Positions 1 to 11,270 of a stretch of 64,000 bases of DNA are shown here, piece after piece. Source of the stretch: Bidens hawaiensis (taxonomy: Eukaryota; Streptophyta; Magnoliopsida; Asterales; Asteraceae). How positions within the stretch are numbered: position 1 is the stretch's first letter; each line of letters opens with the position of its first letter. The DNA lies in the NCBI GenBank assembly GCA_021521415.1, contig JAIQDT010006435.1, positions 113,662-177,661 of the forward strand, in the 5' to 3' direction. The notes beneath the pieces are model-generated. The model was given only the letters and a program-made list of their open reading frames with translations, ran no database searches and was not told the origin of the DNA. Made by a program: the position numbers and the translations under genes.

Positions 1-1
1 G

Positions 2-661
2 CCAAAACACGCCAAGTTTCTTAAAGATTTGCTCACTAATAAGAAGAAACTTGAGGAGCTTTCGACTGTTACTCTTAGTGAGGAGTGTTCTGCCGCCGTA
101 TAGAACAAGCTTCCTAGGAAGATGACAGATCCGGGCAGCTTTACCATTCCTTGCTTGATTGGTAATCTTCATTTTAGCAATGCTTTGGCCGACCTCGGTA
201 CAAGCATTAACCTCATGCCCTATTCTGTGTTTGCCAAACTTAACGTGGGAGAGCGGCTTCCCACCCGAATGAGTATCCAGCTGGCAGACCGATCCATCAA
301 GTTCCCAAAGGGCATTGTGGAGAACATGTTGGTGCAGGTGGACAAATTCATCTTTCCGGTCGACTTTGTCATTCTCGATATGGATGAAGACTCGAACGTT
401 CCGCTCATCCCCGGCCGTCCTTTCTTAGCCACCGCACGCGCTCTCAACGATGTTGCCGATGGCAAATTGACACTTCGAGTTCATGATGACATCGTCACAT
501 TCGACGTGCAGAAATCCATGAGGCGCACTCAGCAACATGATGACACTCTCTATTTCATCAACAGTTTCATGATGCACGTAGGCCTCATCTTACGAAGGTC
601 TGCCAGAGAGACACGTCCGAAACCCAGATCGTCGATGTGGAAAATCGGTCATTCGGGATGA
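2..661 (+). pseudogene. Athila 1 aspartic protease region (decayed)
   Basis: The frame is open from base 2, hits a TAG at 101-103, then continues as a retropepsin-like domain: DPGSFTIPC, then DLGTSINLMP with the catalytic Asp in DLG(T/A)S, then a PGRPFL segment near the end of the fold. Plant Athila proteases use this DLG(A/T)S variant, not DTG/DSG. The protease would process Gag-Pol inside virus-like particles. The frame is lost around 600-660, and the polyprotein resumes in the next frame at about 637, so at least one nonsense change and one frameshift separate it from RT. The gag part lies upstream, outside the window. Confidence 0.75.
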
Positions 662-2334
662 CAGAATTTGATTTTGAGTTGCAGGAGAAAGAGGAGCAGC
701 AGTTACCTGAGACAGGAGGACACGCGCCGATCATGAGTTCCCAAATATTTTCTAATGTCCTTGCGGTTGAAGAGCGAGAGTTTCCGATCGAGAAACCATC
801 TGTTGAGAACCCCCCATCTTTAGAGCTAAAAGATTTACCATCTCACCTCGAGTATGCGTTTTTAGGGGAGGGGTCTCAACTTCCCGTCATCATCTCTTCG
901 AGTTTGGAGACGGAGGAGAAGGAGAAGTTGATGGTTGTTCTGAAATCTCATAAGCATAACATCGCTTGGAAGCGTAGGGATATCAAAGGTATAAACCCGT
1001 CGTTTTGCACGCATAAAATCTTTTTGGAAGACGAGTTTAAACCTGTGGTTCAGCCGCAGAGGAGGCTTAACCCGAACATGCAGGAGGTTGTCAAGAAGGA
1101 GGTTATTAAGTTGCTCGATGTTGGGTTGATTTTTCCAATCTCCAACTCCGCGTGGGTTAGCCCAGTCCAGGTGGTCCCTAAAAAGGGCGGTATGACAGTC
1201 ATCACGAATGAAAAGAATGAGCTCATACCGACACGGACTATAACAGGGTGGACAGTTTGCATCGACTACCGCAGACTTAAGGAGGCCACATGAAAGGACC
1301 ACTTCCCGCTTCCATTCGTCAATCAGTTGCTTGAGCGTTTGTCAGGACAGCAGTTCTACTGTTTTCTTGATGAATTTTCATGTTATTTCCAGATCCCCAT
1401 CGCCCAGGGTGATCAGGAGAAGACCACATTTACATGTCCTTTTGGCACATTTGCGTACCGACGCATGCCATTCGGATTATGTAACGCTCTAGCTATATTT
1501 CAGCGGTGCATGGTGGCCATTTTTCATGAGTTAATCGAGGATTCCATGGAAGTCTTTATGGATGATTTTTCTGTCTTTGGGAATTCCTTCGATGATTGTT
1601 TGGGTAACTTAGATCGAGTGCTCGCTGGATGTGAAGAGACGAACCTTATGCTTAATTGGGAGAAATGTCACTTTATGGTTCATGAGGGTATTATTTTAGG
1701 TCATAAGATTTCTAGTGCGGGGATTGAGGTAGATAGAGCTAAGGTAGACACCATTTCTAAACTTTCACCGCCCACTTCCGTGGAGTCTATTCGTAGTTTT
1801 TTAGGTCATGCGGGATTCTACCGCCAATTTATTAAAGATTTCTCGAAAATCTCCCGTCCGATGACCCAGCTTCTAGAGAAAGATAGGCCGTTCGATTTTA
1901 GTGAGGAATGTTTGAGGGCCTTTGAGTTGATTAAGGAGAGGTTAGTGAGTGCTCCTATTCTTGTTGCTCCTGATTGGACTCTTCCGTTTGAGATCATGTG
2001 CGATGCAAGCGATTTTGCTGTTGGAGCTGTGCTAGGGCAGCATCGAGAGAAACATTTTCATCCCATATATTATGCTAGCAAGACCCTTAACAATGCTCAG
2101 GAGAATTACACCGCGACAGAGAAGGAGCTTCTTGCGGTTGTTTTCGCGTGCGATAAATTTCGTTCATATCTCGTCCTTTCTAAGACTATCATTTTCTCTT
2201 ATCATGCGGCTCTACGTTACTTGTTCTCTAAGAAAGATGCGAAGCCTCGACTCCTTCGTTGGATCCTTTTGCTTTAGGAGTTCGATTTAGAAATTAAAGA
2301 TAAAAGAGGAGCTGAAAATGTCGCCGCCGACCAC
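637..2334 (+). pseudogene. Athila 1 reverse transcriptase and RNase H (decayed)
   Basis: One frame runs through the linker, the RT fingers (CIDYRRL), palm (DEFSCYFQI) and catalytic FMDD (1555-1566), the connection SIRSFLGHAGFYRQFI, and RNase H (CDASDFAVGAVL, then TATEKELLAVVFA). It ends with the conserved AADHLSRLEN tail at 2315-2350. Two in-frame stops interrupt it: TGA at 1291-1293 between fingers and palm, and TAG at 2275-2277 late in RNase H. The catalytic Asp residues of RT and the first Asp of RNase H are kept, so decay is by nonsense codons more than by active-site loss. The lineage is Athila, from the FMDDFSVFG motif and the context. Confidence 0.85.
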
Positions 2335-3698
2335 TTGTCAAGGCTAGAAAATTCTGACATGGACAAAACCCGGGAACAGGGAATTGGTGATGATTTCCCG
2401 GGTGAGACTCTACTGTATGTAAAGGCGAGTGATGAGGGGTTTCCATGGTTTGCTGATCTTGCTAATTATCTATCCTCTGGTGAGTTAGTGCCCGAATTGA
2501 CATATCAGCAAAAGAAGAAGTTCTTTGCAGATATTAAGTTCTACATTTGGGAGGATCCGTACTTATTCCGTATTGGCTCGGATCAGGTGATTCGAAGATG
2601 TGTTTTTGGTGATGAAGCTCGTAGTATTCTTCGACATTGTCATGAGGGCACGACTGGAGGCCATTTCAGTGCGTCTTATACCGCCAAACGCGTGTTTGAT
2701 GCGAGTTTGTTTGTTCGTGTGACGCGTGTCAGAGAGCTGGTAACATCTCATCCCGAAATGAGATGCCTCAAAATACCATCCAGGTGGTTGAGATCTTCGA
2801 TATATGGGGCATTGATTTTATGGGTCCATTTCCTATGTCTAAAGGGAATAGATACATTCTCGTTGCGGTCGACTACGTGTCCAAATGGGTGGAGGCTCAA
2901 GCCTTACTTGGAAATGATGCGCGAGTTGTAGTGGGATTCCTTCGAAAACTCTTTGCTCGATTCGGTACTCCTAAGGCCCTGATCAGTGATCGGGGTACTC
3001 ACTTTTGTAATGCTCAGATGGATAAGGTTCTGAAATGTTATGGGGTCACCCATCGACTTTCTACGGCCTACCATCCTCAAACTAGCGGTCAAGTAGAAAA
3101 CACCAATCGTGGCATTAAGAGAATCTTATAGAAAACAGTTGGGAACAGTCGCGGTGACTGGGCTAAAAAGCTAGATGATGCACTCTGGGCCTTCCGTACT
3201 GCATTCAAAACGCCTATCGGGACCCCTCCCTTTCGGTTAGTTTAAGGAAAGGCGTGTCATCTTTTAGTAGAGATAGAACATCGTGCGTATTGGGCTTTAA
3301 GAGCCGTAAATCTTGATTTATCTGCGGCGGGAAAGAGTTGTTTTCTTCAAATTCACGAGGTTGAGGAGCTACGGAATGAGGCGTATGAAAGAAGTTGGGG
3401 GTATAAGGAGCGGACAAAGGAACGTCATGATAAACATATTAAGGGGCCCAAAGAGTTTAAGTGTGGGGATAAGGTGCTTCTGTATAATTCCCGGTTGAAG
3501 TTGTTTCCGGGTAAATTGAAATCCCGATAGGCTGGTCCGTTCGTTGTGAAAGAGGCATTTCCTTATGGGGCAGTTGAGATTGAGGCTGATGATGGACATT
3601 CTTGGAAAGTGAATGGGCATAGACTGAAGCATTATGTTGGAGGTCCACATGGTGATCGCGAGGAGGAGGCGATCTACCTTGATCCGCCTGAAGAGTAG
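2335..3698 (+). pseudogene. Athila 1 integrase (decayed)
   Basis: The N-terminal zinc-binding domain is recognisable (HCHEGTTGGHF) but is broken near 2703, where about 12-13 codons are missing and the frame changes. The second half resumes as CDACQRAGN in the next frame. The catalytic core follows (GIDFMGPFP, then ISDRGTHF, then [13 protein letters not shown], the expected D, D and E positions). In-frame stops occur at 3129, 3243 and 3528. The C-terminal domain (KCGDKVLLYNSRLKLFPGKL) ends at the natural-looking TAG at 3696-3698. No chromodomain is visible, as expected for Athila. The enzyme would have inserted the cDNA into the genome; this copy cannot be functional. Confidence 0.82.
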
Positions 3699-5328
3699 AG
3701 GAGGAGAGCACACTCGGGACTTCGCCTGAGTTGTAGAGTTTGTGTAAAACTTAGTTGCATTGTTTTCTTTTATTTTTATTTTTAGTCTGCTTTATTTTAT
3801 TTTTCTCTGAGTCTTTTTAGTCCTTGGAGTCTGTTTGATGTCTGCTTTGGGTTGTTTTGAGTTTTATTTTGCAGGATTGGATTTTCTTGTTCGTACTCAA
3901 TCTCCATTCGACGAGGATTTTTCTAAGCCTATCATACTGTATAAGACACCTAGAAGCTGCGGCCGCGAATGAAATGCTATACGGTCGCCTTGGAACGAGA
4001 CTTTTGAAGATAACTGCATTATTACTAGGGGAGTCTGTTCCAATATATTGTTTTATTTGCTTACCTTTTTTATTTTGCTTTATTTTCTGTCTTTTTCTAT
4101 TCCTACATTGGGGACAATGTAGATTTGAAGTATGGGGATGGGAACTGACGTTTTCTTTTGGTTCAAAAAAAAAAATTAAAACAAATAAAATAAAGACGTT
4201 TTCTTTTGGTTAAAAAAAAGTTAAAAATAAAATATAAAATTAATAAAAAAAACAGTTTCAAATTTTATTTAAAAAAAAGAAAAAAAAGAAAAAACAATAG
4301 AAAATATAAAAAAAAATGTCCCGAAATTTTAATGAAATGTTTTGCAAATAATGGAAAATGATAGAAAAATTTGAGATTGGTTTTTAAAAATACTATTATA
4401 TATGAGATTGAATAAAAAATAGCGCACTAAACTTGGGATGTGTCGGTAGGCCCAACTAGTTTTGATAGTCCTATTTAGCAAGTTTTTATATATATAATAA
4501 TTTGAAAAGCGGTGAAGCCGAATTTTAATGTTTAGGGAGGATTACCATAATCTGAAAACTTTGAGATGATAAGAATTAAATGCACTCAAATCAGCACACC
4601 ACCACATGTCCATCTTTTTACGAGCTTAGAAATTGTTATATATTTTAGGGTGATATAAAAGATTGAAAAAAAAGATGAAAAAAAAAGAAAAAAAAAGAAG
4701 TATGTTTTGAAAGTTATGTGTATTATCAAAAGTTGTTCAAGAAAAGCAAAATGCTTATGAAGAAAGTTATGTATTGTAAAATGCCAAATAAGCAATCTTT
4801 AAAGTTAGTAAAAGAGGCCAAAGATGCACATACTAGACGGGACTTAGAGTTTACGTGTTACCTTGGGGATGGTGACTCTGAGGATACACTATTAGGGCTC
4901 GAAGGTTCTTAGTCAATAAATATAAAATTAGGAATTTATAGGACAAAGTCCAATAATATTTAGGAATAGCTCGTACGACCTCCACATGACCATTCATCTA
5001 TCAAAATTTCACCGAGTGCATCTAATTAGTACCATCAACGAGTCCTCGGCTTATGGTGATTTGTCGAACCAGTTTGCTTCGACTCTAGTCTTATAGCTCC
5101 CTTTGTCTGAGATGGGGTAGGTGTTGCCTTAATTTTTGAACTTAAAGCGCTTAATGCAATTGGAGGCTTGATAGGCTGGTGGTTGGGTTTAAGTGGACAG
5201 CAATATCGGCAATCGCGGTTTTTGCGTTTGTCTGTGCTTAAAAGATAACATATATGTTTTGAAAACTAGTCTTGAATTCTGATTCCATTGCAATATATAT
5301 ATATTTTTCAGGGACGAAAAATGTTTAA
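3699..5328 (+). other. Non-coding 3' region of Athila 1
   Basis: There is no credible gene here. The region is T- and A-rich with poly(A)/poly(T) runs at 4168-4310 and 4670-4705. It holds the phrase CATTGGGGACAATGTA at about 4108-4123, which recurs in altered form at 33811-33830 in Athila 2. The stretch TAAGTGGACAGCAATATCGG (about 5190) matches one at about 36078, so both copies share this 3' architecture. The env-like ORF found in Athila 2 (12671-14022) is absent, so this copy seems to have lost it. Confidence 0.65.
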
Positions 5329-5341
5329 GTGTAGGGATATT
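5329..5341 (+). promoter_or_regulatory. Polypurine tract of Athila 1
   Basis: A purine-rich AGTGTAGGGATAT-type stretch lies immediately upstream of the LTR start TGATGTG. Athila 2 has the equivalent AGTGTGGGGATAT before its LTR at 36229. Polypurine tracts prime plus-strand cDNA synthesis. Confidence 0.6.
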
Positions 5342-7216
5342 TGATGTGTTTTATAATATATATATTTAATATAAGTATTCCCTACATTTTTAAGTTGTTT
5401 TGAGTTAGTTTTGGTTTAATTATTCATGTTTCTTGTTCGTATTTAATGTTTAAAGGTTTCAAGGGATAAGCGAGTTTGAATAAGTTTTATGACGATTATT
5501 ATTATTATTCTTCATTTTTCTTTTTACCTTAAAAAACTATATTATTTGAATTTTACAATATGACAAAGTATATTTGATTTATTGTAGTGACAAAACAAGA
5601 AGATAGATCGTTGGATGATCACTTTAAAATGACTACAAGAGTTACGCACTTCAAAGTTATTATCTATTGATTTTGAAAGAAACACGTGAGGTGGGCCGAA
5701 TGTGAGTGAATATGGGCTGTTGGCAGTTTGTACTTTGCAACATAAACCTTAACTGTTATACAAACTTGGGCCAAAATAATATTAGTAAGGTGAGCCCACA
5801 AGAAATTACAAAGAAGGAAGAAAAATAAAAAAAACCCTATGTACTATATTAAGGTTTTCGTGAGCCAAAAGAAAAGAAAAAGAATACTATAATAAGGTTT
5901 TGGAGGAGCTCACGGGAAAGAAAAAAGAAAGAGAAAAGCAAAAAAGAATATAATAATAATCGAGAAGTGTGTGGCTAGGGTAAAAAGAAACGGAAGTCAA
6001 CGTGAAGAAAATATACATTATTATTATTATTGCATCTTTGGCTGGCTACTGTTCACAAGTCACAAGCACACAAGAAACTTGGAAGTTATTATCTTTTGGT
6101 GGCGGAACTATTGGTTATTTTATTAAACTTTCATTATGAAATTCTTTTGCAATTTTATTATTACTTTTGTTTCATACTTTATTATGAGTAGCTAAATACT
6201 TTATACTACCTAGGTTTTGATTGAGCACTATTTTATATTAATAGCTTGACGAACTATTTATTTGACGTTGGTTGATTTAATATTATGGTAAAAGTTTTTA
6301 ATTGGTTTGGTCATAATACTGTTGAGTAATAGAATCTAGTTTATTGCTTTAATATTTATTTGTGTTTAATAGTTTTTTTTGGAGATTGTTAGGCGCTTGA
6401 TTAGGTTGTCTACTTTGTGTTTTCAACTTCTTTGCGGTTTATGGTCGAAAAAAATCATAGGAATAAGTATTGAGAGTGATTTAGATTTTATTGTTCTATC
6501 ACTAAAGAGGCCGGGAGGTAATTTAGTGTTGTGTCATCTTTGTCTTTTGCGGGTTTGGGTAATAATTGCACGGGAGTGGTTATCCTAGGTCCCTTAGATT
6601 ATTGTGATACAAGTTTTGTTCAAGTTAATTAAAAATACCCCCTTTATATTAACATATATTGTATCCAAAGAGACCGGGAGGTGATTTTGGTTGTGGGGTA
6701 CCATAGTATTATTAGGTAAGGTGAGACTGGAAGGTGATCCAACCCTTTAACAATTGAGCTTCACATGTCATTAGAGTTCTAGGGTGTCGTTGGTGAGGTC
6801 GGGAGACGATCTAGCGTACTTTAGTGGTCTTTAGTGTCATATTTTTTAAGATATTGTTTTTTCAACCAAGTCAAGTTCGTTAGCTATTAATTTAACTAGT
6901 AGGATTCCATTACCTAAGTAGTCCTTTCTCGCATATTAGTAAAACCCAATTTTTATAAAGTTTTATTTTTAGGTTAAATTTTAGTTAGTTAAGTTTTATT
7001 AGTTTAATTAATATAAAAATTCTAAAAAATCAAAAGAAAGTCTAGGTTAGTAATCTTTTAGGTATAATAATTAGAGTTTACCCATAGTGTCCTATGTTCG
7101 ATATCCGTTCTTACTTGCTAACTACATTGCGACCGGTACACTTGCCGATTGTGTGTTTTTTTAGGTGAATTCGATAAAACTTGGTTTTTAATATTATATA
7201 CGATTTTCACACATCA
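5342..7216 (+). repeat. 3' LTR of Athila 1
   Basis: The LTR starts TGATGT right after the polypurine tract and ends ACATCA, a perfect 6-bp terminal inverted repeat. Its 1875 bp length fits Athila LTRs. Its last 150 bp resemble the end of the Athila 2 LTR (47640-47830; shared phrase TTCGATATCCG and the final ACATCA). The unit is AT-rich with no gene. The terminal TCA supplies, on the opposite strand, the stop codon that now ends the Copia gag frame. Confidence 0.75.
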
Positions 7217-9577
7217 TTGTTCTGATTTGTTACATGCCTTCCCTTTGTTGCCACAACTTTGTGTATTACTATTAGTACACTTTTGAGTTGTGGTGTCATC
7301 TGAGTTTGTTGGCACGTTAGAATGAGATTCATTTTCACTAGCCTGAACCCCTTTACTATCAGAAGTAACATCATTTACTATATTTGCACATGAAGTAGAA
7401 GCATCAAAATTGTTCACACATTTAAAAACAGGCTTGATTTCCTCTAGGGATCCTGATCCAGCAGTTTCAGATTGAACATGTTTACCATACTTCATATCTT
7501 TTATCTTTCCCTTCTGTTCTTTGGTGACAGGGGTAGGGACATAATTGTGGTTGTAAGGTGGGGAAACTTGACTGTATCCTATTCCCGCACCTTCATTTTC
7601 CTTCCACCACAATTGGTTTTCAATCATTGAGTTAACTACTTTACTGGAACCATCGAATTTTTTAAAATCAAGTTCGGCCTTTTCAAACTTGCTAGTTAGA
7701 TTCAAGATCTCAAACTTGGAGGCTTCCAGTTTAGCAGTTAACTCAGCAATTTCTTGTTTGGCATCTAGATGGTGACAACTTTTATACTAAAATCAGACTT
7801 AAGCCTTTTAATTTCCTTGTTTTGTGCTTCTATTTTGTCTAGAAATCCCTTTTCATTTTTCTTAAGTTTAAAATTTTCTGATTTTATTCTCTCCATATCT
7901 CTACTTAGACTGTCATTATGAAGTTTATACATTTCAATTTTCTCACCACAATTTAAAGAACACGGTTGAAAACGTACCTCAGATGAATCTGGAGAAGAGA
8001 AAGCCATATATGCGAACTGAAGTTCCTTGACCTTCTCCTCGGCAGTATTTTCTTCTTCAGAGTCTTCAACAGTTGCGAAATTTGTAGTTTGATTTTCAAT
8101 GTTAAGCGCAGCCATCGGACCTTCCCAAGAGAATGTTTGAGCAACCATACCTCTTTCACCATTACCCGAACTACCTTCAGCCTCACCCAGAGTATTCCCA
8201 ACTGGAACTAATGCCCTTTTTGTATTTCCATCCTTAGCTGGATTGGTACATTCACGAGCAAAGTGACCCGGCTCGTGAAAATTGTAGCACTTGAGAGTCT
8301 CTTTGTTAAAACCCACCTTTTGGTTATTAGGCATGTTCCAATTATTTCTACCCATTCTTTTAGTAAACTTTTTGGCACAGAAAACTGCCATTGCAATTTG
8401 CCACGAGATATCCATTTCTTCAACATCATCGGGATGAATCTGATCTAGTTTAGCAGCGATAACAATTCTTCAACATCTCCGGCCAGAAAAGCATGATAAC
8501 AATTCATAAATCCCGCCATTAGAGCTATATTCTCTTGAGTTTCTTTTGATATTGTGGGAATCTGGCTGAAGTTCTGATTTGGAGTGGTTTTACTGGAATC
8601 ATTTATAGACTGATTTGTAGACTGACCAGATTTGGTGAACATGCTGGAGCTGGATTGGGCGAATTGGATGATGAAGATTGAGCTAGAGTGGATGAAAACA
8701 TCTGGAATTTTCCCTGTGGTGGTTGTTGAGTAGGCTTGAACAGTGAGAAGCTATCTTGAGACATAAGAACACTGTTAAACGCAACGTTATATCCAACAGC
8801 ACTGTAAGAACTAGCGTGATTAATTGCCCGCTGTTTATCATCCATATCACAGGCTTTAATAGTGGCTATCATTTCATTCATGCTCATTCTGTTAAGATCC
8901 TTGGTCTTTTTGATAACCGCAACATTCATGTCCCAATTTTTCGGCAGAGAGTTCACCAACTTGTTGTTAATTTCTGAGGTTTGCAGAAAAATTCCTGCAG
9001 TTCTCATTTCAGTCACGAGAGATATAAACCTTTAAAGTTGAGATTCCAATGTCTCTCCCAAAACATGATTAAGCATATTGAACTTTTGTCGCAGCATATC
9101 TTGGCGACTTCTCTTCATATCTTCATTTCCCTCATAAACTTCTATCAGTGCGGCCCACAACTCTTTAGCAGATTGAAGTTCTCTAAATTTAAGGGCAATC
9201 TCAGGTGAGAGTGCCATGGTTAGAGTGGAAAGAGCTTTATCATATTCTTCAACTTTAGCAAAGTCATTATCATCATATTGAGCAACCGTTTTCACAAGAA
9301 CCTCGTCTGAACCCTCCCTTTGATAGGTGATCCTTTGAGGTCCCCTCACAATGTTTTTCCAAACTTTTGAATCTTTCATCTTGGTATAGTGTTCGAAACG
9401 GAATTTCCATTCACTGAACCCCTCATGGGATAATAAACGGGGTATACGAGTGGCAGTTCCCATGATGGAGTCAAGTTCCTGATGAAGTAAGTAGTTGGTT
9501 GAGTTACTAGTGTTAGTTAGCTGGGCCATTTCAATTTGTCCAATTAAATTAAGTCCAATTGAAAGTTTTGAGTCCAA
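7217..9577 (-). pseudogene. Copia gag polyprotein N-terminal part (decayed, truncated)
   Basis: The start is near 9577, or more likely the internal Met near 9526 (MAQLTNTSN). The UBN2-type capsid region is clear: GFSEWKFRFEHY, the YDKALSTLTMALSPEI stretch, and AKELWAALIEVYEG. An in-frame TAA follows at 9032-9034. The same frame continues to 8603, and frameshifts then occur near 8640, 8430 and 7750. The zinc knuckle at 8248-8289 reads CYNFHEPGHFAREC, so the second Cys of CCHC is Phe. Downstream is a Lys/Glu-rich coiled-coil-like stretch (about 7770-7900). The last codons run into the Athila LTR. Gag would package element RNA in particles. Confidence 0.8.
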
Positions 9578-9654
9578 TTAAAGTTCTGTCCAGTAAGCCA
9601 AGTCCAAGGAGAACAAGCCCAAACCAACAGACTGGGCTGAGAAAACATTGAAAC

Positions 9655-9950
9655 ATGTTGACCGAGAACACAGATGTTGACCAATATTTGACCGAAAACA
9701 CAAATTGTAACTCAGCTTTGACCGAAAACGCTTGTGTTGACCAAATCCTTGACCGAAAACTCAAGTCTTTGACCGAGAACTCAAGTTTGACCCAAAGGAA
9801 CACCGAAAACCACAAGGATGACTAAAACTTGACCGAGAACTGTTATGAGCCGAGAACCAATGGTTACCGAGAACTACAGTGGTCGAAAACTATTGATTGC
9901 CGAGAACTGATGGTTGCCGAAAACCAACAGTGGCCGAAAACCATAGAATT
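9655..9950 (-). repeat. Degenerate short-repeat tract in Copia leader
   Basis: Between gag and the PBS the plus strand shows a loose array of about fifteen copies of TTGACCGAAAAC or CCGAGAAC words, spaced roughly 15-25 bp. On the element's own strand these read GTTTTCGGTCAA. The remaining leader (9578-9654 and 9951-10139) has no gene. Confidence 0.6.
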
Positions 9951-10139
9951 CTTTAACTAACTTGTAACAAACTCCCGAGAAAGTGGGATTCTGATTTGTT
10001 TCCAAACCAAAGTCAATATGTTCACAAAAATACTTTCTTCCTCTTCTCCGGTCACTGTTTCACCGGAAAATGTTATAACCACCGTAGATGCTATTCTCGA
10101 ATCGTTGATATCCCAATAATGAGCCTGAAAAGGTCTAAG

Positions 10140-10151
10140 GATCTGATACCA
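10140..10151 (-). promoter_or_regulatory. Primer binding site of Copia element
   Basis: On the minus strand this reads TGGTATCAGATC, matching the complement of the initiator tRNA-Met 3' end (TGGTATCAGAGC) with one mismatch. It lies 2 nt inside the LTR edge, where minus-strand DNA synthesis starts. Confidence 0.75.
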
Positions 10152-10153
10152 AC

Positions 10154-10589
10154 TGTAAGTCCCGAATCTGGATCACTACAATTATGATATCAATAGAACG
10201 AGTATTGGTGCGGAATACCAACACTCGGTGATTCAAGAACACGAGTTAACAATAAAGAGTAACGCGGGATTGCTTCAAAACACACGTATATTAAGAATAC
10301 GTCGGGTGCTTAAGCACTTACAATACTTGATTACCAATAACTAGGAATGAACAACTCTCTAGTTCTGCTCACTCTCCAGATGGTGGCTCTCAATGTGTTC
10401 AACAGGCATAAACCCTATACAATAAGATCTATTTATAGGGAAACCAAAACACTAGCCTAACCATAGCCCAAAGCCCACCGAGATCCATAAGGATCTCGGT
10501 TTACACACATAGCCCAAAACGAAACCCAATAAACATATAACTAAGTACAAACCACCAAATATGGACCCCACACCGCCCAATAACCGTCA
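10154..10589 (-). repeat. 5' LTR of Copia element
   Basis: On the minus strand it begins TGACGG and ends CTTACA next to the PBS. At 436 bp it is a typical Copia size. A TATA box (CTATAAATAG on the minus strand) lies at about 10429-10438, consistent with an RNA start toward the PBS. Its outer end abuts Athila 2 integrase codons, so it marks an insertion point. Confidence 0.7.
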
Positions 10590-11270
10590 TGGAGGAGGTA
10601 TTGGCTCGTCATGGAGTTACTCATCGTACCTCTACTGCCTACCATCTTCAAACGAATTGTCAAATCGAGAATTCAAATAAAGGGGTGAAGAGGATTTTGG
10701 AGAAGACTGTGGGGATAAGTAGGAATATTGGTTATAGAAGTTGGATGACGCGTTATGAGCATTCCGAACCGCGTATAAGACACATGTACGTACCACACCA
10801 TTTATGCTCGTTTACGGTAAATCTTTTCATATTCTCGTTGAGTTGGAGCACCGGGTTTTTTTTGTGCTGAAGACGGTTAATCTTGATCTTACCGAGGCTG
10901 CAAGAAAGATGTATTTTCATATTCACGAGTTGGAGGAACTTCGTGATGCAGCATATTCTCGATCATTGAATATCAAAGAACAGACGAAAGTTTTGCATGA
11001 TCGACGGTTAAAGGAAGGTAAAGAGTTTAAGAAAGGTGATAAAGTATTATTATTTAACTCTCATTTGAAGTTGTTTGTAGGTAAATTAAAATCAAAGTGG
11101 ACGGGACCGTAGTTGGTGAAAGAAGTTTTCCCGTATTAAATGGTGGAGCTAGAGAATCCGGACAATGGAACTTCGTGGAAGGTGAACGGCCATCGTTTAA
11201 AGCACTATGTTGAAGGGCTGGAGGACTCAATAGAGGTGGAGGAAACTCCCCTCGATCCATCGATTTGAAT
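10590..11270 (+). pseudogene. Athila 2 integrase C-terminal half (decayed)
   Basis: The frame starts at EEVLARHGVTHRTSTAYH, the segment ahead of the catalytic Glu, followed by QIENSNKGVKRILEKT. It shifts near 10800 into the frame reading YGKSFHILVELEHR. The C-terminal domain continues (KKGDKVLLFNSHLKLFVGKL), with stops at about 11110 and 11138, and ends near 11266. It is clearly homologous to 3055-3698 of Athila 1. The upstream part was separated by the Copia insertion. Confidence 0.8.

Larger units (their letters stand above)
1..7216 (+). mobile_element. Athila-like Ty3/gypsy retrotransposon 1 (3' part, truncated by window edge)
   Basis: Order seen is protease, reverse transcriptase, RNase H, integrase, non-coding 3' region, polypurine tract, 3' LTR. 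The protease motif DLGTS, the RT motif FMDDFSVFG and the phrase CATTGGGGACAATGTA downstream of integrase are hallmarks I associate with the Athila/Tat branch of plant gypsy elements. The 5' LTR and gag lie left of the window. The element's right end falls exactly where a minus-strand Copia gag reading frame is cut, so it inserted into that Copia element. The first bases after the LTR are TTGTT; the matching target duplication would be outside the window. All coding parts are pseudogenic. Confidence 0.85.
7217..10589 (-). mobile_element. Ty1/Copia retrotransposon, 5' part, truncated by Athila 1
   Basis: Reading the minus strand from 10589 leftwards gives LTR, PBS, leader and gag, then an abrupt end at the Athila 1 LTR. 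The pol part is expected left of the window, beyond Athila 1. The outer LTR edge abuts the integrase of Athila 2 at about 10590, so this Copia element is itself an insertion in Athila 2. The family assignment rests on the gag (a UBN2-like region and a single CCHC knuckle) and on the short LTR of about 436 bp. Confidence 0.75.

Noticed and set aside
4168..4310. Poly(A) runs as possible LINE or gene 3' ends
   Set aside because: They lie inside the Athila 3' non-coding region, which is conserved with Athila 2; no upstream coding unit ends there.
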